From NCBI RefSeq assembly GCF_024497955.1, contig NZ_JANHKP010000005.1, positions 307,877 through 371,876 on the forward strand: DNA of 64,000 nt. The letters are read 5' to 3'. Source of the stretch: Streptomyces sp. C10-9-1. GTDB taxonomy: Bacteria > Actinomycetota > Actinomycetes > Streptomycetales > Streptomycetaceae. A model generated the notes under the pieces. It searched no databases and was not told the origin of the DNA. It worked only from the letters and a program-made list of their open reading frames with translations. The translations under genes were made by a program, and so were the position numbers. Position 1 is the first letter of the stretch, and every line of letters starts with the position of its first letter. Below, in pieces: positions 33,665 to 42,782 of the stretch.

Positions 33665-34414
33665 GTGCTGCCGATCGACGTGGCGGCGCACAGCAGCCGC
33701 TGGCGCCGCCGCCATCCGGCAGAGAAGGCCCTGCTCGGCCTGGGGTTGACCGTCTCGGCGGTGTGCCTGCCGCCCTGGCCCGGCGCCGTGGTGGTGGCGG
33801 GTGCGACGCTCGCCGTGCTCCTCGGGCCCGCGGGCGTGCCCCCGCGGCAGCTGTGGCGTGCGTTCCGCATCCCGTTGGGCTTCTGCGTCACCGGCGCGCT
33901 CCCCCTGCTGTTCGCCGTGGGAGGGCCGGCCGGACTGGTGTCCCTGGCGCCGGAGGGGCCCGCCGACGCGGGCAGGCTGCTGCTGCGGACCTCGGCGGCC
34001 TCCCTCGGGGTGCTGCTGTTCGCGTTCACCACCCCGATGTCGGACCTCCTGCCCCGGCTGGTGCGGGCGGGCGTCCCGGCACCGGTCGTGGACGTGGCCC
34101 TGGTGATGTACCGGATCAGCTTCCTGCTGCTGGACGCGGTGCACCAGGTGAGGCAGGCCCAGGCGGCGCGGCTGGGGCACACCAGCCGCGCCGCCGTGTG
34201 GCGGTCGCTCGCCGGACTGGGCGCGACCGCGTTCGTCCGGGCCTTCGACCGCGCCGAGCGGCTCCAGACCGGACTCGCCGGCCGCGGCTACGACGGCACA
34301 CTGCGGGTGCTGGTGCCGGGCGCCGCTCCCTCCAGGCCCTTCCTCAGCGGGGTGGCCGCGCTGCTCGCGGGCATCGTGCTCGCGACCCTCCTGCTCGAAA
34401 GGTACGCCCTGTGA
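33665..34414 (+). CDS. cbiQ: Cobalt ECF transporter T component CbiQ
   Basis: The energy-coupling transmembrane subunit, 249 aa. It has membrane helices at about 20-50, 65-85, 95-125 and a C-terminal one, plus a cytoplasmic coupling region. RLGHTSRAAVWRSL, then ERLQTGLAGRGYDG, contains the Ala-Arg-Gly type coupling helices that bind the ATPase. It starts with GTG four bases after cbiN and overlaps cbiO by four bases. It couples ATP hydrolysis by CbiO to cobalt movement through CbiM. Confidence 0.93.
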   Translation: MLPIDVAAHSSRWRRRHPAEKALLGLGLTVSAVCLPPWPGAVVVAGATLAVLLGPAGVPPRQLWRAFRIPLGFCVTGALPLLFAVGGPAGLVSLAPEGPADAGRLLLRTSAASLGVLLFAFTTPMSDLLPRLVRAGVPAPVVDVALVMYRISFLLLDAVHQVRQAQAARLGHTSRAAVWRSLAGLGATAFVRAFDRAERLQTGLAGRGYDGTLRVLVPGAAPSRPFLSGVAALLAGIVLATLLLERYAL

Positions 34415-35238
34415 TCGTCCGGCTCCACGACGCCCGCTTCGCCTACGAGGACGGACCCCCGGTCCTCGACGGCGTGTCGCTCGCGCTTCCCGAGGGCAGG
34501 GCCACGGCCCTGCTCGGGCGCAACGGGGGCGGCAAGACCACCATCCTGCGGCTGCTGAGCGGCGGACTGCGGCCGACGGCCGGCCGGCTGCTGCTCCGCG
34601 GCGAGCCGGTCTCCTACGACCGGGCGGGGCTGACGCGGCTGCGCACCACGGTGCAGCTGGTCGTGCAGGACCCGGACGACCAGCTGTTCGCCGCCTCGGT
34701 CGAGCAGGACGTCTCCTTCGGGCCGATGAACCTCGGGCTTGCCGAGGACGCCGTCCGCGCACGCGTGGACGAGGCGCTGGAGGCCCTGGACATCACGGGC
34801 CTGCGCGACCGGCCGACCCATCTGCTGTCGTACGGGCAGCGCAAGCGGGCGGCGATCGCGGGCGCGGTCGCGATGCGCCCGCGCGTGCTGGTGCTCGACG
34901 AGCCGACGGCCGGGCTCGACCCGCACGGGCAGGAGCGGCTGCTGGACCTTCTCGGCCGCCTCCGGGAAGGGGGGACGACGGTGGTGATGGCCACCCACGA
35001 CGTCGACCTGGCCCTGCGCTGGGCCGACGACGCGGCCGTCCTCGCCCCGGACGGGCTGCACACCGGTCCCGCGGCCCGGCTGCTGACCGACCAGGCCCTG
35101 CTGGACGCGGCTCGGCTGCGGCGGCCGTGGGGCGCGGCGGTGAGCGCGGTGCTGCGGGCCCACGGCCTCCTGGCACAGGACGACCCCGGCCCGCGGACCG
35201 CCGAGGACCTGGCCCGCTGGCTCCCGGCCGCGACCTGA
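34411..35238 (+). CDS. cbiO: Cobalt ECF transporter ATPase CbiO
   Basis: The ABC ATPase of the cobalt importer, 275 aa. Walker A is LLGRNGGGKTT (about 34-44), the Q-loop QDPDDQLFAASVEQDV carries the ECF-type Asp-Asp-Gln, the signature is LSYGQRKRAAIAGA, Walker B is VLVLDEPTAGLD and the switch His is in MATHDVDLAL. The GTG start overlaps the cbiQ stop, and it is the last gene of the operon. A short hairpin follows immediately. A C-terminal extension of about 60 residues is common in streptomycete CbiO. Confidence 0.94.
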   Translation: MIVRLHDARFAYEDGPPVLDGVSLALPEGRATALLGRNGGGKTTILRLLSGGLRPTAGRLLLRGEPVSYDRAGLTRLRTTVQLVVQDPDDQLFAASVEQDVSFGPMNLGLAEDAVRARVDEALEALDITGLRDRPTHLLSYGQRKRAAIAGAVAMRPRVLVLDEPTAGLDPHGQERLLDLLGRLREGGTTVVMATHDVDLALRWADDAAVLAPDGLHTGPAARLLTDQALLDAARLRRPWGAAVSAVLRAHGLLAQDDPGPRTAEDLARWLPAAT

Positions 35239-35242
35239 GGCA

Positions 35243-35260
35243 GCCGCACCGCCGTGCGGC
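35243..35260 (+). terminator. Short hairpin after cbiO
   Basis: GCCGCAC-CGCC-GTGCGGC, a 7-bp stem, lies five bases past the cbiO stop. It is a possible end of the cbi operon. The facing regulator gene ends 243 bp further on. Confidence 0.4.
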
Positions 35261-35502
35261 GGCGCGGCGGCCGGGTCACGGTGCCGGCGGCGTGCGCCTG
35301 CGGCGGGGGGCCGCCTTCCGGGGCGGACCGGCCGCGTCGTCGGCCCAGGCGCAGGGCCGGGACGACACGCGGGCCGAGGCGCACCCCGCGGAGGCGCGGG
35401 AGGGAGGCGAGGGCTGACCGGGCGCGAGCCGCCCGGGCCGCAGCGCGAGGCCCGCGGGTCCGGTTCCGCGGACGGGCGCAGGAGCGGGACCGGCCCGGGG
35501 CG

Positions 35503-38500
35503 TCAGTCCGCGCCGTCCAGCAGGTCCGCGGCCTCGGCGACGGACAGGGCGCGCCCCCGGGCGTGGAGCGCGGCGTAGCGCCCGCCCAGGGCGCGGCGCA
35601 GCTCCCGCTCGGCCGTGCGGCGCACCGCCTGCCCGTCGGGCAGGGGGCAGAACCCGGTGGCGGCCCGGGGGCCGGGGTGGGCGTCGTAGGCGCCGAGCAG
35701 CCGGGCCCCGTCGGCGGGCCGGCCCGTCCGGGCCAGCGCCCATGCCGCACAGGGCAGCTGACCAGCCGTCAGGCCCGGGGCGATCCGGTCGGCCAGGGGC
35801 CGCAGCCGCCGGACGGCGTCGGCGAGGTGGGCCAGGGCGCGGGTGAACTCGCCGTCCTGGCAGTCGAGCCAGGCCCGGGTGCCCGCGACCGCGCCGAGGA
35901 AGGGCGCGGGGCCCGCGGAGGCCAGCAGTTCCCCGGCGCGGTCCACCTGTGCGCGAGCCGCCGCTCCCCTCCCGGTCGACCCGTAGTGCAGGGCCAGCAG
36001 CAGCCGGGCGGTGAACGCCGCCTCGGGGGTGCACCGGTCGGCCTCCGCGGCGGCGGCGGCCAGCTCCTCCTCGGCGGCCTCGGCCGCCGGGCCCACGGGA
36101 CCGGCCCGCAGCAGGGCGGCGGCCCGCCGCGCCCGGAACAGCGGCACGGGGGAGCCGGCCCCCGAGCGGGCGGCGGCGTCGGCGGCGCGCCCGAAGTCCG
36201 CAGCGGCCCGGACGTGGCGTCCGGCGGCCTCGTGGGCGGCGCCGCGGGCCGCGTGGCACTCGGCGACGCCCCAGGGGTCGCCCGCCGCCTCGAACAGCAG
36301 CAGGGCGCGCTCGCCGTCCCGGACGGCGCGGTCGGGGGTGCCGGAGCCGGAGGCGAGCCGGGCGCGGACGAGGAGGGCGAAGGCCAGGTCCCAGCCGCCC
36401 TCCTCGCCGTCGAAGGCGGCGACCACGGCGTCCGCGGCCTCGGCGAGCGAGCCGGTGTCGCCGGTCATCAGGCGCACGAAGAACCACATCGAGGCCGGCT
36501 GGAAGCGCAGTTGGGGCAGCCCGGGCCGGTAGGCCGCGGCGACCGCGCGCAGCCGTTCCGGGCCGCCGCCCTCGGCTCCTCCGGCCGCGAGGGCGATCAG
36601 GTGGACGCCCCTGCGGGCCTCCCGGAGCACCTCCCCGCTCCACGGCGGGGCGGTGGCCGGGGCGGGGTCGGGCACCGGCCCCGCCGGGCGCACCCGGGGC
36701 CCGGCCGCTCCCGGTGCCCCGCCGGGCGGGGGTGCCGGGGCGAAGGGGTCGGGGCCGAGTGCGGCCGCCGCCGGTGCCCAGGTGCGGGCGTCGCCCTGGT
36801 GTCCGGACTGCTGCCAGAACCAGCTCAGCGCGAGGACCAGGCAGAGGGCCTCCTGCTCGTCCTCCTCCCGGACGGCCGTGCGCAGCGCCGTCGCGAGGTT
36901 GCCGTGCTCCGTCTCCAGGCGCCGCAGCCAGGCGGCGCGCCGGGGTCCGCGGAGCCCGCTGTCGCCCGCGCGGGCGAGCTCGCGGTAGGAGCGCAGGTGG
37001 CGGCGGCGGGCGCCGGCGCCGTCACCGGCCGCTTCGAGCTGTTCGGCGGCGTACTCGGCGATGGTCTCCAGCAGCCCGTAGCGCATGCCGTCCTCTCCGG
37101 CGGGGGTGGCCGTCACGAGGGACTTGGCGACCAGGGAGGCGAGGAGGTCGAGGGTGCCGGGTCCGCAGACGTCCTCCGCGGCGGCGAGGCCGAAGCCCCC
37201 GGTGAACACGGACGCCCGCCTCAGCACCCGGCGCTCGTCCGGGGTGAGCGGGTCCCAGGACCAGTCGACGACGGCGCGCAGGGTCCGGCGGCGGGGCGGT
37301 ACGGTACGGCCTCCGCCGGTCAGCAGCCGGAAGCGGTCGTCCAGCCGGTCGGCGATCTGGCGGGGGGTCAGGGCGGTCAGCCGGGCGGCCGCGAGTTCGA
37401 CGGCCAGCGGCAGTCCGTCGAGGCGGCGGCAGATCTCGGCGCAGGCGTGCGGGTCCCGGGCGGCCGAGAACCCGGCGCGCACCGCGGCGCCCCGGTCCTC
37501 CAGCAGGCGCAGTGCCTCCGGCTGGGTCAGCGGGCCCACGGCGTGGACGCGTTCGCCGGTCACGCCGAGCGGCTCCCGGCCGGTGGCGAGGACCGTGAGG
37601 CGGGGGCAGGCGGTGAGCAGGGTCTCCGCGAGCCGGGCCGCCGCGTCGAGCACGTGCTCGCAGTTGTCGAGGACCAGCAGGGCCTCGCGGTGGGCGCACT
37701 CCTCGATCAGCACGGTCAGCGGGTCGCGCGGGGCGCCGCCCGCGGACGGGCCCGCGGAAGGGCCGAGGGGGCGGGCGCCGATCGCGGCGAGCACGGCCCC
37801 GGGGACGTCGTGCCCTTCGTGCACGGACCCGAGTTCGACGAGGTGGGCGGTGCGGGCGGCGGAGCGGGCGGCTTCCAGGGCGAGGCGGGTCTTCCCCGCC
37901 CCGCCCGGGCCGGTCAGGGTGACGAGCCGGTGGCCCTCCAGGGCCGCGGCGAGGGCGGCCAGTTCCCGCTCGCGGCCGATGAAGCGGGTGAGCGGCCGGG
38001 GCAGCGGGGCGGGTGCGGGGCGGTGGTCCTCGGCCAGCAGCTCGGCGTGGAGCCTCCGCAGCTCGGGGCCGGGATCGGTGCCGAGGCGCTCGGCCAGCCG
38101 CGTGCGGAGGTCCCCGTACTCCTGGAGGGCACGGGCGGGGTGGCCGGCGGAGCGCAGTGCGCGCATCAGGAGGGCGTGCAGCGGCTCGTCCAGCGGTGCG
38201 GCGGAGGCGAGGGCCGCCAGGTCGGGCAGGGCGTCCTCGGCCCGGCCGAGGGCCACCTCGGCCGCGAGGCGGTCGCGCCGGGCCGCGTCCCGGCGCCGTT
38301 CGGCGCGGGCCGCGAGCGGGTCGCCCTCCCGGGCGGGGAGGTCGGCGAGGGCGGGCCCCCGCCACAGGGTGAGGGCCCTGCCGAGCAGTTCGGCCGCGCG
38401 CCGGGGGGCTCCCGCGTCGAGGGCCGAGCGGCCCTCGGCGGCGAGGCGCTCGAAGCGGAAGAGGTCGATCTCGTCCGGGTCCGCGGTGAGCCGGTACCCG

Positions 38501-38763
38501 CCGGGCGCGGTGGCGACGGCATCCGGGCCGAGCGCCCGGCGCAACCGCCCGACCAGTGCCTGGAGGGCGGCGGGGGCGTCCGACGGGTGGGGGACGTCGG
38601 GGGGCCAGACGTCGTCGGCGAGGTCCGCGGCGGCGACGGGCCGTCCCCCGGCGGCGGCGAGGGCGGTGAGCAGGGCGCGCAGGCGGGCACCGCCGAGGGG
38701 GGCGGGGCCGCCGTCCGCACGCCGGGCCTGGACCGGGCCGAGCACGAGGTAGCGGAGGGTCAC
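35503..38763 (-). CDS. Large SARP/AfsR-type regulator (wHTH-BTAD-NB-ARC-TPR)
   Basis: A 1086-aa regulator. An OmpR-like winged helix opens the protein (YLVLGPVQARRADG, to about 90). A bacterial transcriptional activation domain follows (about 95-240). Then comes a STAND-type ATPase with Walker A LTGPGGAGKTRLALEAA (about 280-296) and Walker B EALLVLDNCEHVLD. The C-terminal half is degenerate TPR-like helices with a low-complexity Pro/Gly insert near 670-700. SARP proteins usually activate antibiotic clusters, but no biosynthetic cluster is in view, so it may be pleiotropic like AfsR. The GTG at 38763 has no Shine-Dalgarno; GACAAT lies exactly six bases upstream, hinting at a leaderless start. 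Confidence 0.87.
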   Translation of the reverse strand: MTLRYLVLGPVQARRADGGPAPLGGARLRALLTALAAAGGRPVAAADLADDVWPPDVPHPSDAPAALQALVGRLRRALGPDAVATAPGGYRLTADPDEIDLFRFERLAAEGRSALDAGAPRRAAELLGRALTLWRGPALADLPAREGDPLAARAERRRDAARRDRLAAEVALGRAEDALPDLAALASAAPLDEPLHALLMRALRSAGHPARALQEYGDLRTRLAERLGTDPGPELRRLHAELLAEDHRPAPAPLPRPLTRFIGRERELAALAAALEGHRLVTLTGPGGAGKTRLALEAARSAARTAHLVELGSVHEGHDVPGAVLAAIGARPLGPSAGPSAGGAPRDPLTVLIEECAHREALLVLDNCEHVLDAAARLAETLLTACPRLTVLATGREPLGVTGERVHAVGPLTQPEALRLLEDRGAAVRAGFSAARDPHACAEICRRLDGLPLAVELAAARLTALTPRQIADRLDDRFRLLTGGGRTVPPRRRTLRAVVDWSWDPLTPDERRVLRRASVFTGGFGLAAAEDVCGPGTLDLLASLVAKSLVTATPAGEDGMRYGLLETIAEYAAEQLEAAGDGAGARRRHLRSYRELARAGDSGLRGPRRAAWLRRLETEHGNLATALRTAVREEDEQEALCLVLALSWFWQQSGHQGDARTWAPAAAALGPDPFAPAPPPGGAPGAAGPRVRPAGPVPDPAPATAPPWSGEVLREARRGVHLIALAAGGAEGGGPERLRAVAAAYRPGLPQLRFQPASMWFFVRLMTGDTGSLAEAADAVVAAFDGEEGGWDLAFALLVRARLASGSGTPDRAVRDGERALLLFEAAGDPWGVAECHAARGAAHEAAGRHVRAAADFGRAADAAARSGAGSPVPLFRARRAAALLRAGPVGPAAEAAEEELAAAAAEADRCTPEAAFTARLLLALHYGSTGRGAAARAQVDRAGELLASAGPAPFLGAVAGTRAWLDCQDGEFTRALAHLADAVRRLRPLADRIAPGLTAGQLPCAAWALARTGRPADGARLLGAYDAHPGPRAATGFCPLPDGQAVRRTAERELRRALGGRYAALHARGRALSVAEAADLLDGAD

Positions 38764-39012
38764 CGGTCCATTGTCCCGTCTCGGGCGGCCGGCCTGAAGC
38801 ACGGTGCGGACGGCGGCGGTCCTCCGGCGGCGCCCCCGGGCCGCGAGCCGGAGGACGGGGCCCGCCGCCCGGCCACCGGGAGGTCCGCCCGGCCCTTCGC
38901 CCCGCCCGGGACGGCCGCCGTCCGCCGGCGAAAGGTCCGGGCCGGGGCGGTGCGCGGCCCCGGGTGCCCGCCAGGTGGACCGGGCGAGACAGGAGGCCGC
39001 CCCAGCAGGTAG

Positions 39013-39028
39013 ATTGGTCTAAACCACT
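39013..39028. promoter_or_regulatory. DasR operator (dre) upstream of nagB
   Basis: ATTGGTCTAAACCACT closely matches the DasR-responsive element consensus ACTGGTCTAGACCACT: only positions 2 and 10 differ. It lies 28 bp before the nagB start, in the promoter region. DasR represses aminosugar genes until glucosamine-6-phosphate accumulates. Confidence 0.88.
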
Positions 39029-39056
39029 GCTGTGCTTTCCAGAGACAGGGATCTTC

Positions 39057-39842
39057 GTGGAAGTTGTCATCGTTCCGGACTCCGCCGCGGGCGGCGAACT
39101 CATCGCCGAAGCCATGGCCGACCTGCTACGACGCAAGCCCGACGCCCTGCTCGGCGTCGCCACGGGCTCGACTCCCCTCCCGGTCTACCAGGCCCTCGCG
39201 GCCAAGGTCCGGGCCGGGCAGGTGGACGCCTCCGGTGCCCGCGTCTGCCAGCTCGACGAGTACGTCGGCCTGCCCGCCGGGCACCCCGAGTCGTACCGCT
39301 CCGTCGTCCTGCGCGAGGTGGTGGAGCCGCTCGGGCTGGACCGGGAGGCCTTCATGGGCCCGGACGGCACCGCCGAGGACGTGCCGGCCGCCTGCCGCAC
39401 GTACGACCGGGCGCTCGCCGAGGCCGGAGGCGTGGACCTCCAGCTCCTGGGCATCGGCACCGACGGGCACATCGGCTTCAACGAGCCCTGCTCCTCGCTG
39501 GCCTCGCGCACGCGGATCAAGACGCTCACCGAGCAGACCCGGGTGGACAACGCCCGCTTCTTCGACGGCGACATCGAGCAGGTGCCCCACCACGTCATCA
39601 CGCAGGGCATCGGCACCATCCTGGAGGCCCGCCACCTGGTGCTGCTCGCCACGGGCGAGGCGAAGGCCGACGCGGTGGCCCTCGCCGTCGAGGGACCGCT
39701 CTCGGCGCTCGTGCCCGCCTCGGCGCTCCAGCTCCACCCGCACGCGACGGTGGTCGTCGACGAGGCGGCGGCGTCCCGCCTGAAGCTGGGCGACTACTTC
39801 CGTGCCACCTACGCGGCGAAGCCGCAGTGGCAGGGCCTCTGA
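39057..39842 (+). CDS. nagB: Glucosamine-6-phosphate deaminase
   Basis: Converts glucosamine-6-phosphate to fructose-6-phosphate and ammonium, the last step of N-acetylglucosamine/chitin catabolism. It is 261 aa, normal for the family. LGVATGSTPLPVY (32-44) is the phosphate loop. Catalytic residues correspond to Asp67 (QLDEYVGL), Asp136 and His138 (GTDGHIGF) and Glu143. The GTG at 39057 is preceded by AGGGA at five bases. The dre site in the promoter predicts DasR control, with glucosamine-6-phosphate, the NagB substrate, as inducer. A strong terminator follows. Confidence 0.96.
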   Translation: MEVVIVPDSAAGGELIAEAMADLLRRKPDALLGVATGSTPLPVYQALAAKVRAGQVDASGARVCQLDEYVGLPAGHPESYRSVVLREVVEPLGLDREAFMGPDGTAEDVPAACRTYDRALAEAGGVDLQLLGIGTDGHIGFNEPCSSLASRTRIKTLTEQTRVDNARFFDGDIEQVPHHVITQGIGTILEARHLVLLATGEAKADAVALAVEGPLSALVPASALQLHPHATVVVDEAAASRLKLGDYFRATYAAKPQWQGL

Positions 39843-40329
39843 GCGCACCGGCGCACCGGGCGGGCGGCGGACCGGCGGGTCCGCCGCCCGCCGCGTCCCC
39901 GGGGGTGCACCCCCACGGCAGCGCGCGTCCCCGGGGGCGTGCGGCCCGTGTGCGGGAGGGCGTGCGGCGCCGGGCGCACCGCCCGCCGCGGCGCCGGGCG
40001 CACCGGGCGCCCGGCACGTGCCCCGGCCTCCACCGAAACGCTCCGAGGGCGCCCGGAACCCGCACGCGCGCCCGTGCCGCACCTCCTGACGCTCCCTCAC
40101 CTCCCGTGCTCCCGGGCGTGTGCCGGGGGCCGTCCGCGGAACAGGGGACACAGTGGTCCCACCGGGTCTTGGCCGGATTCCGCTTCCGCTCCGGCGACGC
40201 CGGCGCAAGGGCCCGTGCGGGCGACGGACTTGAGACGGCTTCACCCGGTTCGACCACGCCGCACAACGGGCAAGACGACCGGGAGGGCGGCCCGAGAGCC
40301 GTCGGGCGCCCCATGGAAGGAGCACCTCC
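39843..40329. other. Intergenic region between nagB and the amidase gene
   Basis: A 487-bp gap. It starts with the nagB terminator. The middle (about 39900-40080) is repetitive GC-rich sequence with two CCCCGGGGG-type blocks and several GGCGCCGGGCGCACC copies. The last 200 bp should contain the amidase promoter, but I find no clear -10/-35 pair. No gene is supported. Confidence 0.5.
39861..39890 (+). terminator. Strong hairpin terminator after nagB
   Basis: A perfect 13-bp stem (CGGGCGGCGGACC and complement) with a GGCG loop begins 18 bases past the nagB stop. Confidence 0.7.
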
Positions 40330-41196
40330 ATGGCAACTCCGCTTTCCGCCGACAGATTACTCAGCGCCCTCCGCGACGAAGGTCTGCGCGTCGTCGAGTA
40401 CCGGAGCTGGCGGACCCACAACCGCAACCACAAGGGCCCCTGGGGGCCGGTGCACGGCGTGATGGTCCACCACACCGTGACCTCGGGCACCGAGGGCTCC
40501 GTGGCGCTCTGCTACGACGGGTACGCCGCCCTCCCCGGGCCGCTGTGCCACGGCGTGATCGCCAAGGACGGCACGGTCCACCTCGTCGGCAACGGCCGCG
40601 CCAACCACGCGGGGCTGGGCGACGACGACGTGCTGCGCGCCGTGATAGCGGAAGCCCCCACGCTTCCGCCGGACAACGAGGCCAACACCGACGGCAACGC
40701 CCGCTTCTACGGCTTCGAGGCGATCAACCTGGGCGACGGCCGGGACCCGTGGCCCGCGGCCCAGCTGGACGCGATCGAGAAGGCGGCCGCCGCCCTCTGC
40801 CGCGCCCACGGCTGGACGCACCGGTCGGTCATCGGGCACCTGGAATGGCAGCCGGGCAAGCCGGATCCCCGCGGCTTCACCATGGCCTCCATGCGCTCAC
40901 GGATCGAGCGGCGGCTCGCCCGCGCGCCCGAGGGCCCGGCCGGCCCGCGGTACGAGCCCTACCCGGGCGCCGCGTTCTTCACCGCCGGGAGGCGCAGCGC
41001 CGTCATCACGGCGATGGGCAGGCGCCTGGTCGCCGAGGGGTGCAGCCGGTACCGGATCGGCCCCGGTCCGGTGTGGTCGGACGCCGACCGGGCCTCCTAC
41101 GCCGCCTGGCAGCGCAAGCTCGGCTACTCGGGGAGCGACGCGGACGGCATCCCGGGCCGCACCAGCTGGGACGCCCTGCGGGTGCCCAACGTGTGA
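40330..41196 (+). CDS. N-acetylmuramoyl-L-alanine amidase (amidase_2) with peptidoglycan-binding tail
   Basis: A 288-aa peptidoglycan hydrolase-like protein. AAGGAG lies eight bases before the ATG. The amidase_2/PGRP domain covers about 30-190. HGVMVHHTVTSG has the first zinc-ligand His, and IGHLEWQPGKPDPRG the second His and the Lys/Asp region. The C-terminal 65 residues (YAAWQRKLGYSGSDADGIPG, then TSWDAL) are a peptidoglycan_binding_1 module. There is no signal peptide or membrane segment, as in phage endolysins and some streptomycete relatives. Export or lysis would need another route. No other phage gene is nearby. Confidence 0.85.
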   Translation: MATPLSADRLLSALRDEGLRVVEYRSWRTHNRNHKGPWGPVHGVMVHHTVTSGTEGSVALCYDGYAALPGPLCHGVIAKDGTVHLVGNGRANHAGLGDDDVLRAVIAEAPTLPPDNEANTDGNARFYGFEAINLGDGRDPWPAAQLDAIEKAAAALCRAHGWTHRSVIGHLEWQPGKPDPRGFTMASMRSRIERRLARAPEGPAGPRYEPYPGAAFFTAGRRSAVITAMGRRLVAEGCSRYRIGPGPVWSDADRASYAAWQRKLGYSGSDADGIPGRTSWDALRVPNV

Positions 41197-41352
41197 GGAG
41201 CCGCCGGTCCCGCCCGTCGGGGCACCCGGCGCGGCACGGGCCGCGGCGGCGTCCGCCCGGCACGGCACCGGGCGCCCGGGGACGGGAGCGGGGCGGGTGC
41301 GCCGGGGGGCGCTCCCGGCGGCCGGGCGGGCGGCGGGCCCGCGGGGGGCCGC

Positions 41353-42747
41353 TCACCCCGGCCCGTGCCACAGGGTGGTGATGTTGCAGAACTCCCGGAT
41401 GCCGTGCCCGGACAACTCCCGGCCGTAGCCCGAGCGCTTCACCCCGCCGAACGGCAGGGCGGGGTGGGAGGCGGTCATCCCGTTGAAGAACACCCCGCCC
41501 GCCTGGAGGTCCCGGGCCAGGCGCTCGACCTCGGCCGGGTCCCGGGTCCAGGCGTTCGAGCCGAGTCCGAAGGAGGTGTCGTTGGCGAGGGCGATGGCCT
41601 CGTCCAGGTTCCCGGCGCGGTAGAGGGTGGCCACCGGTCCGAACGCCTCCTCGCGGTGGATGCGCATCCCCTCCGCGACCCCGGTCAGCACGGTGGGCTC
41701 GTAGTACCAGCCGGCGGCGAGGCCCGGGGGGCGGCGGCCGCCGCAGGTGGCGGTGGCACCGTGCGCGAGGGCGTCGTCGACGAGCTCCTCCAGGTCCGCG
41801 CGCCCCTGCTCGGTGGCGAGCGGACCGACGTCCACGGCCTCGTCCAGCGGGTCGCCGACGGCGAGGGCCGCCATCGCCGCGGTGAAGCGGTCGCGGAAGG
41901 CGTCGTGGACGTCGGCGTGGACGATGAAGCGCTTGGCGGCGATGCAGGACTGCCCGTTGTTCTGGACGCGCGCGGTGACCGCGGTCGCGACGGCCGCGTC
42001 GAGGTCCGCGGAGGGCATCACGAGGTAGGGGTCGCTGCCGCCGAGTTCCAGCACCGTCTTCTTGATCTCGTCGCCGGCCACGGCGGCCACCGCCCGTCCG
42101 GCGGCCTCGCTGCCGGTGAGCGTGGCCGCGGCGACGCGCGGATCGCGCAGCACCCCCTCCACCGCCGCGGAGCCGATCAGCAGGGCCTGGAAGCAGCCGT
42201 CGGGGTAGCCGGCGCGGCGGAACAGGTCCTCCAGGTAGAGCGCGGTGCGGGGCACGTTCGAGGCATGCTTCAGCAACCCGGTGTTGCCGGCCATCAGCGC
42301 GGGAGCGGCGAAACGCACCACCTGCCAGAGCGGGAAGTTCCAGGGCATCACGGCGAGGACGACGCCGAGGGGGCGGTAGCGGACGACGGCGCGGACCGCG
42401 CCCGAGTCCGCCACGTCGCTCCCGGCGGGATGCTCGTCGGCGAGGAGCCCCGCCGCGCGGTCCGCGTACCAGCGCATGGTCTTGGCGCACTTGGCGGCCT
42501 CGGCCCGCGCGGCGGCCACGGGCTTGCCCATCTCGGTGGTCATGGTGCGCGCGATCTCCTGCCGGTCGGCGTCCAGCAGGTCGGCGGCGCGGTGGAGCAG
42601 CGCCGCGCGCTCCGCGAAGGTGGTGGTGCGGTGGTGGTCGAAGGCGGTCGCGGCGGCGGCGATCCTGCGCCGCACCTCCTCGGCGCCGTACGCCTCGAAG
42701 GTCTCCAGCGTCGCTCCGGTGGCGGGGTTGACGGTGGCGATGGGCAT
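41353..42747 (-). CDS. NAD(P)-dependent aldehyde dehydrogenase, succinate-semialdehyde type
   Basis: A 464-aa aldehyde dehydrogenase closest in layout to GabD-type succinate-semialdehyde dehydrogenases. Catalytic residues are Asn137 (MPWNFPLWQ), Glu234 (LELGGSDP) and Cys268 (NNGQSCIAAKR). PFGGVKRSGYGRELS is the C-terminal signature. It oxidises an aldehyde to the acid, probably in 4-aminobutyrate or similar catabolism, though no transaminase gene is adjacent. The ATG at 42747 follows GAGGAG. Substrate assignment is from general resemblance only. Confidence 0.88.
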   Translation of the reverse strand: MPIATVNPATGATLETFEAYGAEEVRRRIAAAATAFDHHRTTTFAERAALLHRAADLLDADRQEIARTMTTEMGKPVAAARAEAAKCAKTMRWYADRAAGLLADEHPAGSDVADSGAVRAVVRYRPLGVVLAVMPWNFPLWQVVRFAAPALMAGNTGLLKHASNVPRTALYLEDLFRRAGYPDGCFQALLIGSAAVEGVLRDPRVAAATLTGSEAAGRAVAAVAGDEIKKTVLELGGSDPYLVMPSADLDAAVATAVTARVQNNGQSCIAAKRFIVHADVHDAFRDRFTAAMAALAVGDPLDEAVDVGPLATEQGRADLEELVDDALAHGATATCGGRRPPGLAAGWYYEPTVLTGVAEGMRIHREEAFGPVATLYRAGNLDEAIALANDTSFGLGSNAWTRDPAEVERLARDLQAGGVFFNGMTASHPALPFGGVKRSGYGRELSGHGIREFCNITTLWHGPG

Positions 42748-42782
42748 GCTCTCTCCTCGGTCCGAGTGGGGGCGCCGCGGCC

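Noticed and set aside
35503..38763. An antibiotic biosynthetic cluster next to the SARP regulator
   Set aside because: Its neighbours are cobalt transport and aminosugar genes; no biosynthetic enzymes are present.
35254..39012. A plus-strand frame of about 1,250 codons open across the SARP gene
   Set aside because: It is antisense to the SARP/AfsR gene with clear domains on the other strand. Its own sequence is Gly/Ala/Arg-biased and lacks domains.
40152..40168. AGTGGTCCCACCGGGT upstream of the amidase as a dre site
   Set aside because: The arm spacing is too short and the right arm lacks ACCA.
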